A DNA stretch of 64,000 nucleotides, from positions 310,001-374,000 of the forward strand of contig CANPUZ010000053.1 in NCBI GenBank assembly GCA_947579665.1, given 5' to 3'. This document shows, piece after piece, positions 43,847 through 53,900 of this stretch. The position numbers and the translations under genes are program-made. The notes below the pieces were generated by a model. The model had not been told where the DNA came from. It saw nothing but the letters and a program-made list of their open reading frames with translations, and did not search any database. The stretch comes from Sympetrum striolatum (Eukaryota > Arthropoda > Insecta > Odonata > Libellulidae). Every line of letters starts with the position of its first letter. Positions within the stretch are counted from its first letter, which is position 1.

Positions 43847-45180
43847 CGAGGGTCATCTGGAAAGTAGTACCCGTTAGTGCCGCATGAAGTGCTGACGACG
43901 CGAGTAGCCGCTGTTCAAGGTCAGATAGCTTCAGTGGTTTATCTGCCTTCTCTGAGCCAAGTTGCGTGACGCTAGCATTACCTGTGTTGTTTCTGTGATT
44001 GTTTACAATGTTTAAAAAAATTGAGAACGCCGCCAGTTGTGAAGTGAGGGCAGTGACTAAATTCCTCAATGCAAGAAACGTTCGCCCATGTGATATTCAT
44101 CGCCAATTAAAGGAGGTGTATGGAGACAATGTAATGGACGAGTCGTCTGTTCGGCGGTGGTGTCGCAAGTTCAACATGGGGAGGGGGAACACACACGACG
44201 ATGAGCGTTCGGGGAGACCGTCTGTCATTACAGACCAACTGGTGAGCTCAGTTGACGAATTCGTGAGGAACGATTGGCGCGTCACAATTGATGACATCTG
44301 TGAGCATTTTCCCAATGTTTCTCGAACAATTGTTCATGAAATCTTTAAAGACCATCTGCATTATGCAAAAATTTGTGCAAGATGGGTCCCTCGCATGCTT
44401 ACAGATGAGCACAAAACCAAGCGTATGGCTGCAGCACTGACGTTTTTGGGACGTTATTCTGATGAAGGAGACTCTATCTTGACTCGCATAATTACTGGTG
44501 ACGAAACATGGGTTTGTTATGCATCACCTGAGAGTAAACGACAGTCAATGGAGTGGCATCATGCTCATTCACCAAACAAACCAAAAAAATTCAAGACAGT
44601 TCTGTCCACCAGGAAACTCATGGCAACCATTTTCTGGGATCGACGAGGTGTATTGCTTATTGATTTTATGGCCCGTGGAGACACTATTAATGCCAATGCG
44701 TATTGTGAAACATTAAAGAAATTACGGCGGGCAATACAAAATCGGCGGCGAGGTCTATTGTCTACTGGTGTCATTCTCGTTCATGACAATGCCAGGCCTC
44801 ATGCAGCTGGGATAACACAAAGACTTTTGCAGCAATTCAAATGGTAAACTTTCGACCATCCACCGTATAGCCCGGACTTGGCCCCTTCAGATTTTCATCT
44901 CTTTACACAGCTTAAATACTTTTTGGCGGGGAAAAGATTTGACAGCGATGAAGAACTTAAAAAAGGAGTGACCCTGTATCTCAATGAGCTGGCGGCGGAG
45001 AACTATGCAGCAGGAATACAGAAACTTGTCTCACGTTATGACAAATGCCTTAATTTGCTTGGAGATTATGTTGAGAAGTAGTTTAAAGTATCCTCTTTCA
45101 AATAAAATTTTTTATGTTTGTTAATATTTACTTTTGTGTCTTTATTTCACGAACGGGTACTACTCTCCATATGACCCTCG
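43847..45180 (+). mobile_element. mariner-family DNA transposon, near full length
   Basis: Length 1,334 bp. Terminal inverted repeats of 29 bp differ at two positions: left CGAGGGTCATCTGGAAAGTA at 43847, right end the complement of CGAGGGTCATATGGAGAGTA at 45180. It is flanked by the TA target duplication (43845-43846 and 45181-45182). It encodes one transposase frame with a single nonsense codon. Element length, TIR size and TA duplication all fit mariner. The element lies inside the ~160-bp tandem repeat, which resumes at 45183. Confidence 0.95.
43999..45081 (+). pseudogene. mariner transposase with one in-frame stop
   Basis: A DDE/D transposase would cut and paste the element at TA sites. 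The frame runs from ATG at 43999 to TAG at 45079, 360 codons, usual for the family, but TAA at 44845-44847 (codon 283) interrupts it. The N-terminal half holds two helix-turn-helix regions (for example SSVRRWCRKFNMGRG). WVPRML is near residue 129. The catalytic residues are Asp168 in TGDETW, Asp263 in HDNARPH and Asp298 in LAPSDFHLF, with 34 residues between the last two (D34D of mariner). The stop lies between the second and third catalytic Asp, so the product would be inactive. Otherwise the frame is intact, so decay is recent. The preceding 152 bp include the 5' UTR. Confidence 0.93.
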
Positions 45181-45182
45181 TA

Positions 45183-45280
45183 TGCATACATCTTGGTAAG
45201 ATTTTATGTACGACACCAAACACAACTAGCTTTTTCGAAATTCAAGCAAAATAAAAAGTTTTTAGAAGTAAGTTGTATAT
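45183..45280 (+). repeat. Continuation of the ~160-bp repeat
   Basis: CATCTTGGTAAGATTTTATG, then CACAACTAGCTTTTTCGAAA and TTCAAGCAAAATA match the phrase of the array upstream of the mariner. This confirms the nested insertion. Confidence 0.65.
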
Positions 45281-45340
45281 CTGCAATTCTTTAGTATTCT
45301 ATATTCTATCCATATTCTGGTTGTCTGTTTATTTGCGCAC

Positions 45341-45370
45341 CTCCTGACGAGCCAATTATTGGCTCAGGAG
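45341..45370. repeat. Near-perfect inverted repeat
   Basis: CTCCTGA-CG-AGCCAAT pairs with ATTGGCTCAGGAG, with a two-base bulge and almost no loop. It would form a hairpin of about 13 bp. Origin unknown. Confidence 0.6.
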
Positions 45371-46061
45371 AAAAGAAACCAATACCCTCAAGTGCAATTT
45401 TTTGTTCAATTTTGTCTGATATGTATACTTAAATGACTTTGTAACTATGTATATCTATAGATAAATAAATATCTTAATTATAAAAAAGAATTTCAGCGAA
45501 ATTACGAAATCGATTCCATTGAACATTGTGCAGTTCGTGATAATCGCACAAACGCACTGCTTTAGAATCTTTGCTGTAAAATGAACTTTGCGTTAAAATT
45601 CTGTCCCTCAAAAATCTTCCTCGATGTTATATTTCTTCGTCATCACCTCAAACGAACGGATAGATGTCCTTTTGAAAATCGGTTTGATAAAGAAAAACTA
45701 CGAAATGGCCGTAATTTCGTTCCTGTTATTTAAATATTGGAGTTTAAATTTGCTGAAATCTCAGTGAATTGCCTCTTTCTGACATTAGTTCTTACCGTTA
45801 ATGATGTATGGTCTTAAAATCCCCGTGTATTTTTGTGGTAATATGAATGTATTGGATAAACAATCACTTTGGTCGTCAGGGGGACTGGTTGTTTAGTACG
45901 ACAAAATTTTGTAAAATGTTCTATTATTTTGTCAAAGTTGTGGTAATTTCCATTCAAAAAGTGTATTTTACGACAATATTAGGATTCTTTATTTAATTAA
46001 CCTTCGTATGACACTTCTCCTGGCTTCGTAAGAGCATTATTTCCAACTTAATTCCGTAAAA
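45371..46061. other. No feature recognised
   Basis: AT-rich; no supported frame. The phrase TAAACAATCACTTTGGTCGT and AGGGGGACTGGTTGTTTAG near 45860-45895 resembles, in reverse, the CATCCCCCTGACGA part of R1, so a minus-strand R1 relic is possible. Confidence 0.35.
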
Positions 46062-46325
46062 TTAACAAAGCCTATGTGGTGGCAAAGACCTGATCGCTGC
46101 CCACCACGGCTATATCGTTGGTTAGATTCCATTAGTCAATTTTCTACGCATATTCGTCATGTTTCAGGTTCCGCCAACCGTGTCGCCGATGCTGTATCCA
46201 GAGTGGAGGGAATAAGTGTGTCGGTTGACTTCTCCGAACTTGCCGAAGCCCAGGATAAAGATTCCGATCTTCCTAAGCTTCTTGAAGAATGAATTTTGCG
46301 ACTGAAGAGCATTCCAGTATAAATT
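46062..46325 (+). pseudogene. Ty3/gypsy pol remnant (end of RNase H)
   Basis: The frame reads RPDRCPPRLYRWLDSISQFS, THIRHVSGSANRVADAVSRV and FSELAEAQDKDSDLPKLLEE. The arrangement QxPDR-PR...RWLD-ISQF...IRHVSG-N-VADA-SR is the conserved RNase H/connection end of Ty3/gypsy reverse transcriptase. TGA at 46290 interrupts before ILRLKSIPV, the expected continuation. No LTR, integrase or upstream RT was seen. Isolated dead fragment. Confidence 0.85.
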
Positions 46326-46854
46326 ATGATTCTATACCATATTAAATCAAATTGATCTTGTTACTTGTAGATATTTTAGATCTTAAAAGCTCAAGCTAGA
46401 CTTAGTGGAATTTTGCCATACTTATGAAATTATGGAAAGTTTTCACAGAAATATATTTAGAATGACTAGTATCATCTACGTGCTTGATGATGTCATCATG
46501 TAGGAGGAAGTAGTAGTGCCAAATATATTGCTGTGTGAATTACTAAGTTCTTCGTTTATTTCTCAAGTGTAGATTTTTATCATTAGATGTATCTTAATGA
46601 TTTACTTGATACATTATTTACTTGTATGCATATTGTACACATGGTTCTACTGATTTATACTAATAAAAGGAATTTTATTATATATATTTGTACTTATTTG
46701 TAAATATTGGCGTACACACCATGTATCACCGGCAAATAGGCAATATGCAATGCAGGGGAGGAGAGAAGTGGGAGGAGTGTTGGTGGAAGAGGAAAGAGAG
46801 GTGGTAACCCTCTTTCCTGCTACTTTTATTGCTTCCTTTTTGGAACTCGCGGTG
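46326..46854. other. No feature recognised
   Basis: AT-rich DNA. A purine-rich stretch GGGGAGGAGAGAAGTGGGAG followed by GAGTG lies at about 46755. No gene seen. Confidence 0.4.
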
Positions 46855-46990
46855 TGAAGAATAGGAATTAGATATCAATGTAGGTTAATTCTCCTTAGTT
46901 AATTTCACAAAAAAATTGCATCCAAATCACCCGTACAAAATTAATATCTAATACCTATGGATCAAAATTACTAGTAACGTAAATTAAATT
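46855..46990 (+). repeat. Small fragment of the 33.4-kb LINE family
   Basis: GTGTGAAGAATAGGAATTAG plus ATATCAATGTA, then GATCAAAATTACTAGTAACG followed by TAAATT, parallel GTGCGAAAAATGGGAATTAG ... ATCAATATTACTAATAACTT at 33445-33560, with an insertion of low-similarity sequence. Non-coding here. Confidence 0.5.
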
Positions 46991-47264
46991 TGCTCGAATA
47001 GAGAATTGGAAACTATGCATAGATGCGCTACGTAGTGATCATCTCCAAGTAACAAGGGTTTCCCTGAATGATTGCACATAACGGAGATATAAGGGTTTAA
47101 ACATATCAAAAATTAAAATTTGAAAATTGCTCGAATTGAGAATTTGAAATTATGCATAGATGCGCTACATAGTGATCATCTCCCAGTAGCAAGGGTTTTC
47201 CCTATATCATTGCAAATAACAGAGTTATAATGGTTACAAAATTGTAAAAATTAATTTTTTTTAA
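46991..47264 (+). repeat. Two tandem copies of a 137-bp unit
   Basis: Copies begin TGCTCGAAT at 46991 and 47128. Both contain CTATGCATAGATGCGCTAC, TAGTGATCATCTCC, AACAAGGGTTT or AGCAAGGGTTTTCC, and AACGGAGATATAA or AACAGAGTTATAA. They directly precede the satellite. Confidence 0.75.
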
Positions 47265-47489
47265 AAATTGATTGCTTCCTTCGATCATATCTCGATAAAA
47301 AGGCGAAAATTAAGGCAAAATAGAGGAAAAAGATTGAAATTTCACTAATATTATCCGTTTTCGATGCTTTTTTCGATCTTATCTCTATTAAATGACGAAA
47401 ATAAAGGCAAAATAGAGGAAAAAAACATAAATTTCGCTAACATTATCCGTTTTCGTTGCTATTTGGGAACATATCTCGATAAATGGGGA
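47265..47489 (+). repeat. Diverged satellite monomers upstream of the LINE
   Basis: About 2.5 monomers of the satellite seen after 50911 (TTTTCGATCTTATCTC, AGGCAAAATAGAGGAAAAA, TTTCGCTAACATTATCCGTT), more diverged than the downstream array. They show that the LINE inserted within satellite DNA. An upstream in-frame ATG at 47364 lies in this satellite and is not the LINE's own start. Confidence 0.8.
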
Positions 47490-47507
47490 TCAAAGATGGC
47501 GGCGAGG
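47490..47507 (+). promoter_or_regulatory. YY1-like motif overlapping the LINE start codon
   Basis: CAAAGATGGCGGCGAGG contains AAGATGGCGGC, the YY1/Pho-type consensus. It includes the ATG at 47496 and lies at the element's 5' boundary. In mammalian L1 a YY1 site at the 5' end helps set the transcription start; a similar role here is inference. Confidence 0.5.
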
Positions 47508-50500
47508 GTTAATACCCCTTCACGAGTCCTCCCTGTGTTTATTTGTGTTTCATTGGTAATTTTTACTGTTTTTGTGCCGCATTTGAGACGTCGCAGTGCA
47601 CAATGTGTTTTCCACATGCTGGGCAAAATTGCGCCTATTGAATGTGGAATGGTGACGAATAATTGCCGAATTTCCGTTTTTCCGTTGGTGTGTCAACACT
47701 TACGCGTCCATATACGCCACCCTCGCCACCGACCCCTCTTCGCCCTTCGACCGCTCGGGCCCTCCCTTAACCTCTCTCTCTCTGTGCCGTTTTCTCTTTC
47801 TTATGCCCCAGTGATGTGTCTCTGTTTGTGTGGTGATATCGAAGCAAATCCTGGTCCACAATCTGTTAGCCCTTCTGGTGATCAAATTTCTAGTCCTGGT
47901 CCCAAGTGTGGAGAGGTGCTAAACTTATATTATCAAAATGTCAGGAGTTTAAAGTGCAAAATTGATACTTGTGAAATCTTTTCCGACGAACTGTCAGCTT
48001 TTGACATTATTGCTTTGACGGAAACATGGCTGAACTCGACGGTAAATGATTCTGAGTTATCCTTCACGAGAACGCACAATGTTTTCCGTAAATACCGTGC
48101 TACGAGGGCTGGCGGTGTGCTGTTGGCAATCAAGTCTTCTCTGAGCGCAAAACGGAGAATAGATCTAGAGACTTGTTGCGAATTGTTATGGTGTGAAGTG
48201 AATTTTGGTACTTCGAAAAAAAAGAACTCCGTTTACGTAGGGTGCTTTTATCGCCCTCCATCATCCAATGTGTCTGTCCTGGAGGAATGTTTAACTTCCA
48301 TTCTTAAGGCTTTATCAATTGGTCCCATAATTCTGGTGGGGGACTTTAATTTGTCCATATCCTGGGATTCCCCCACCACCGGTGCACCACTAAACTCATT
48401 GGATAGCTTTTTCCTTGACCATTTTGTCTCTGCTCTAGGGTTAGCCCAGTTCAACTCTCATCCGACGCGAAACTTGGCAACTCTGGATTACTGCATTTCT
48501 TCTTTCTCCCCCGAAAATATTACGCCTTCCAGGAACATTTTTGACTCCGACCATCAGTTCCTCGATGTGTCCTTCCGTTTGCCAAGCAGTAAAAGTAACC
48601 GCAAGAGTCCACCCCCACCAAGACCCTTCCATATCTGGTCGAAAGTTCGATGGGAGGAGGTCAACCGTGCCCTCCAGCTGATACCTTGGTGTGTGTTAAG
48701 TTCCCTCCCTATTGATGACGCTATCGATTTTTTTTATGACATTATCATCTCCTGCATGAGACAGTTTGTACCTTTAAAAACACCCAAATCGAAGAAGTTT
48801 TCAGTTTGGTACATGCCGGATACTATTCTCACTCTAGGAAATAAAAAACGTGCCTGGTATTTGTGGGCTTCTCACCCTAATCCAGAAACAAAAACTTCCT
48901 TCAGCAATCTAAGGCGTCTAGCTAAATCATTAATTCGTCGTGATTACTCAAATTACGTTCAATCAATGTCCTCTTCATTAACAACAAATCCACGCAAATT
49001 CTGGGGCATGGTTAACACCCGTCGGAAATTTACTCGTATTCCAAGTGCTCTGACTTACAATGGCAATGAAGTGAGTGAAAGCGAAAGATCTAGTGCGTTC
49101 CTTAACTTTTTCTCTGGTTCTACTGTGCGATCATCGGGACCAGCCGGTGATTGCGATCTTTCACCTGTTTGCAGTCATTCAATATCCTCTATTCAAACAA
49201 CTCCTGAAGAAGTGCTGAATTTCCTGGAGAAGATTTCACAGCACCGATCACCTGGTCCTGATGGGATACACCCTATATTCATAAAACATTGTGCGCTCTC
49301 CCTCAGTATCCCACTATCATTAATATTTAACCGTTGCTTTGCCCAAGGTCAATATCCAACACAATGGAAATCTGCTAATGTTACGCCGATACACAAATCA
49401 GGTTCTAGATCAAATGTTTCAAACTATCGTCCCATCTCTATTCTACCTATATTTTCCTTGGTCTGCGAAAAAATAATACTTAATCGTTTATTTTACTTTA
49501 CTTCTCCCTATCTGTCAGTTAATCAGCATGGATTCTTACCACATCGGTCGTCATTAACTAACCTCGCTATTTTCCAAAGTCACGCTGTTAGCTCAATTAT
49601 AAATAAATCCCAGTTAGACTCCGTATTCTTAGACTTCTCAAAAGCATTCGATTCTGTAGATCACACCCTCCTCCTTTGTAAATTAGAACACCGCTTTGGA
49701 ATTAATGGTAACTTTTTGACTCTGATAAACAACTATCTTACACATCGCACTCAATCAGTTGTAATTGACAGGATTAAATCTGAATGGTCGGTAATATCTT
49801 CGGGAGTTCCTCAAGGCAGTGTGCTCGGCCCATATCTTTTTACGCTATATATAGATGATCTATCAACACTCTTCCATTCTCCTAAAATCAATTCTTTGCT
49901 CTTTGCAGATGACTGCAAATTATTAAGTAAAATTGATAGCATTGACGACTGCTACCATTTCCAGCAAGTATAAGATGAAACAAATAAATGGTGTGAAAAG
50001 TGGAGACTACATCTAAATCCCCAGAAATGCTCTGTAATGTCTATTTCCTTACGCAAGTCCCCTCTAGATTTTGTTTATACCTTAAACTCTACTCCTCTGA
50101 AAAGAGTCAACTCACAGAAAGACTTAGGAATTTTAGTAGATTCTAAGTTAAACTTTAATGACCATATCCAGGCTGTCAGAAGAAAGGCACTTTCGCTATT
50201 AGGGATTGTATATCGATTTACCGAAATGAAGCACCCAAATGCTCTTAGATTGTATTTCACTACCATTGTAATCCCGGTCATTACTTATTGCTCCCCTATC
50301 TGGTCCATGTCAGCCAATACTAATATTGCCTCCCTCAATCAAATCTTTAATTTTTTTGCTTTTATCGTTAAATCTCGTGTTCCCCATCTACGAAATACCA
50401 ATACAGAGACAGTCTTAAAATGCCTTTCCCTTAGATCCCTAAAACAAACTTTAATCAAGGCCGATCTCTCATTAATATTTAATATAATTAACTCCCGCAT

Positions 50501-50717
50501 TGATTCCCCTGAACTAGTTTCCTTATTTAGTTACCATGTTCCACCTAGAGCAACTAGACTAATTCCTCTTCTCCATGTTCCTTCATTTAGATTGTCCCTT
50601 GCTCAACGTTCCCTACTTTATAGACTTCCAAACCTTTTGAATTCCCTACCTCCTTCCATAGACCCCTTCAGTCTGTCGCTTGACGCATTCTTAAATTCTG
50701 TGAATTCCTGTAAATAA
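47496..50717 (+). pseudogene. LINE polyprotein: N-terminal leader, 2A motif, APE endonuclease, reverse transcriptase; one in-frame stop
   Basis: The protein would nick target DNA and copy the element RNA. From ATG 47496, 1,073 codons run to TAA 50715, with TAA at 49971 (codon 826) the only break. Residues 11-26 are hydrophobic (VLPVFICVSLVIFTVF), like a signal anchor. Residues 114-121 are DIEANPGP, a 2A sequence. Endonuclease is at about 145-355 (QNVRS, TETWL, YRPP, GDFN, SDH). RT is at about 560-830 (FLDFSKAFDSVDH, SGVPQGSVLGP, FADD at 49902-49913). After the stop comes the C-terminal region (DLGILVDSKLNFNDHI). The start is chosen because the upstream 44 in-frame codons are satellite. The stop follows the FADD box closely and would remove the RT thumb region. 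The overall pattern is CR1/Jockey group; no separate nucleic-acid-binding ORF1 is present. Confidence 0.9.
47823..47858 (+). other. 2A-type ribosome-skipping sequence within the LINE frame
   Basis: The frame reads CLCGDIEANPGP; D-I-E-x-N-P-G-P matches the 2A consensus D(V/I)ExNPGP exactly. 2A peptides make the ribosome skip the Gly-Pro bond (here between 47855 and 47856). That would release a 120-residue N-terminal product with a hydrophobic leader and a separate endonuclease-RT product starting with Pro. 2A sequences at this position are known in several animal APE-type LINEs. Activity is predicted, not shown. Confidence 0.85.
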
Positions 50718-50910
50718 TTTTCCTGCTTTGGTCGTATTCTGTTTATATATAAATATATATATATGATATTCTTAGTTTAATTTGTTCAATTTTTATTTCG
50801 TATTTTCATGTATATTTATGTTAAATTTGTTATGTTAAGTGCATTCACTGTAAAATGGTTTCAGAACTGTATGTGGATCTTTGAATAAATAAATAAATAA
50901 ATAAATAAAA

Positions 50911-53900
50911 GGAGACAAAATAAGGACAAAATAGAGGAAAAATATTGAAATTCCGCTAAAATTATCCGTTTTCGTTGCTTTTTTCGATCACATCTCCAGA
51001 AAATGACGAGATTTTTGGCAAAATAGAGCAGAAAAATTGAAATTTCACAAAAATTATCCATTTTAGTTGCTTTTTTCGATCATTTATCGCTAAAAGGAGA
51101 CAAAATAAGGACAAAATAGAGGAAAAATATTGAAATTCCGCTAAAATTATCCGTTTTCGTTGCTTTTTTCGATCACATCTCCAGAAAATGACGAGATTTT
51201 AGGCAAAATAGAGCAGAAAAATTGAAATTTCACAAAAATTATCCGTTTTAGTTGCTTTTTTCGATCATTTATCGCTAAAATGAGACAAAATAAGGACAAA
51301 ATAGAGGAAAAATATTGAAATTTCGCTAAAATTATCCGTTTTCGTTGCTTTTTTCCATCATATATCTTTAAAATGACGCAAAATAGTAGAAAAATATTGA
51401 AATTTGACAGAAATTATCCGTTTTAGTTGCTTTATTCGATCACATCTCCAGAAAATGACGAGATTTTTGGCAAAATTGAGCAGAAAAATTGAAATTTCAC
51501 AAAAATTATCCGTTTTAGTTGCTTTTTTCGATCATTTATCGCTAAAAGGAGACAAAATAAGGACAAAATAGAGGAAAATTATTTAAATTCCGCTAAAATT
51601 ATCCGTTTTCGTTGCTTTTTTCGATCACATCTCCTGAAAATGACGAGATTTTTGGCAAAATAGAGCAGAAAAATTGAAATTTCACAAAAATTATCCGTTT
51701 TAATTGCTTTTTTCGATCATTTATCGCTAAAAGGAGACAAAATAAGGACAAAATAGTGGAAAAATATTGAAATTCCGCTAAAATTATCCGTTTTCGTTGC
51801 TTTTTTCGATCACATCTCCAGAAAATGACGAGATTTTTGGCAAAATAGAGCAGGAAAATTGAAATTTCACAAAAATTATCCGTTTTAGTTGCTTTTTTCG
51901 ATCATTTATCGCTAAAAGGAGACAAAATAAGGACAAAATAGAGGAAAAATATTGAAATTCCGCTAAAATTATCCGTTTTCTTTGCTTTTTTCGATCACAC
52001 CTCCAGAAAATGACGAGATTTTTGGCAAACAGAGCAGAAAAATTGAAATTTTACAAAAATTATCCGTTTTAGTTGCTTTTTTCGATCATTTATCGCTAAA
52101 ATAAGACAAAATAAGGACAAAATAGAGGAAAAATATTGAAATTTCGCTAAAATTATCCGTTTTCGTTGCTTTTTTCGATCACATCTCCAGAAAATGACGA
52201 GATTTTTGGCAAAATAGAGCAGAAAAATTGAAATTTCACACAAATTATCCGTTTTAGTTGCTTTTTTCGATCATTTATCGCTAAAATGAGACAAAATAAG
52301 GACAAAATAGAGGAAAAATATTGAAATTTCATTAAAATTATCCGTTTTCGTTGCTTTTTTCCATCATATATCTCTAAAATGACGCAAAATAGTAGAAAAA
52401 TAAAGAAATTTGACAGAAATTATCCTTTTTCGTTGCTTTTTTCGATCATTTATCGCTAAAAGGAGACAAAATAAGGACAAAATAGAGGAAAAATATTGAA
52501 ATTCCGCTAAAATTATCCGTTTTCGTTGCTTTTTTCGATCACATCTCCAGAAAATGACGAGATTTTTGGCAAAATAGAGCAGAAAAATTGAAATTTCACA
52601 TAAATTATCCGTTTTAGTTGCTGTTTTCGATCATTTATCGCTAAAATGAGACAAAGTAAGAACAAAATAGAGGAAAAATATTGAAATTTCGCTAAAATTA
52701 TCCGTTTTCGTTGCTTTTTTCGATCACATCTCCAGAAAATGACGAGATTTTTGGCAAAAAAGAGCAGAAAAATTGAAATTTCACAAAAATTATCCGTTTT
52801 AGTTGCTTTTTTTGATCATTTATCGCTAAAATGAGACAAAATAAGGACAAAATAGAGGAAAATTATTGAAATTCCGCTAAAATTATCCGTTTTCGTTGCT
52901 TTTTTCGATCATATCTCCAGAAAATGACAAGATTTTTGGCAAAATAGAGCAGAAAAATTGAAATTTCACAAAAATTATCCGTTTCAGTTGCTTTTTTCGA
53001 TCATTTATCGCTAAAAGGAGACAAAATAAGGACAAAATAGAGGAAAAATATTGAAATTCCGCTAAAATTATCCGTTTTTGTTGCTTTTTTCGATCACATC
53101 TCCAGAAAATGACAAGATTTTTGGCAAAATAGAGCAGAAAAATTGAAATTTCACAAAAATTATCCATTTTAGTTGCTTTTTCCGATCATTTATCGCTAAA
53201 ATGAGACAAAATAAGGACAAAATAGAGGAAAAATATTGAAATTTCGCTAAAATTATTCGTTTTCGTTGCTTTTTTCCATCATATATCTTTAAAATGACGC
53301 AAAATAGTAGAAAAATATTGAAATTTGATAGAAATTATCCGTTTTCGTTGCTTTTTTCGATCACATCTCCAAAAAATGACGAGATTTTAGGCAAAATAGA
53401 GCAAAAAAATTGAAATTTCACAAAAATTATCCGTTTTAATTGCTTTTTTCGATCATTTATCGCTAAAATGAGACAAAATAAGGACAAAATAGAGGAAAAA
53501 TATTGAAATTTCGCTAAAATTATCCGTTTTCGTTCCTTTTTTCGATCACATCTCCAGAAAATGCCGAGATTTTTGACAAAATAGAGCAGAAAAATTAAAA
53601 TTTCACAAAAATTATCAGTTTAAGATGCTTTTATCGATCATTTATCGCTAAAATGAGCCAAAATAAGGACAAAATAGAGAAAAAATATTGAAATTTCGTT
53701 TAAATTATCCGTTTTCGCTGCTTTTTTCGATCACATCTCCAGAAAATGACGAGATTTTTGGCAAAATAGAGCAGAAAAATTGAAATTTCACAAAAATTAT
53801 CCAATTTAGTTACTTTTTTCGATCATTTATCGCTAAAAGGAGACAAGATATGGACAAAATAGAGGAAAATTATTGAAATTCCGCTAAAATTATCCGTTTT

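Larger units (their letters stand above)
47490..50910 (+). mobile_element. Near-intact APE-type non-LTR retrotransposon (CR1/Jockey-like) in satellite DNA
   Basis: About 3.4 kb. The left junction is between satellite (CTCGATAAATGGGG) and ATCAAAGATGGCGGC. The right end is a (TAAA)n tail at 50883-50910, followed at once by satellite GGAGACAAAATAAGG. One long reading frame with endonuclease and RT is interrupted by a single TAA. The 5' leader is only about 6 bp. The 3' UTR is about 165 bp. No target-site duplication could be confirmed because both flanks are repetitive. The intact domains indicate a young insertion or an active lineage. Confidence 0.9.

Noticed and set aside
47364..47495. Using the upstream ATG at 47364 as LINE start
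   Set aside because: These 44 codons are satellite sequence in chance frame; the element boundary is at ~47490 and the YY1-context ATG at 47496 is the natural start.
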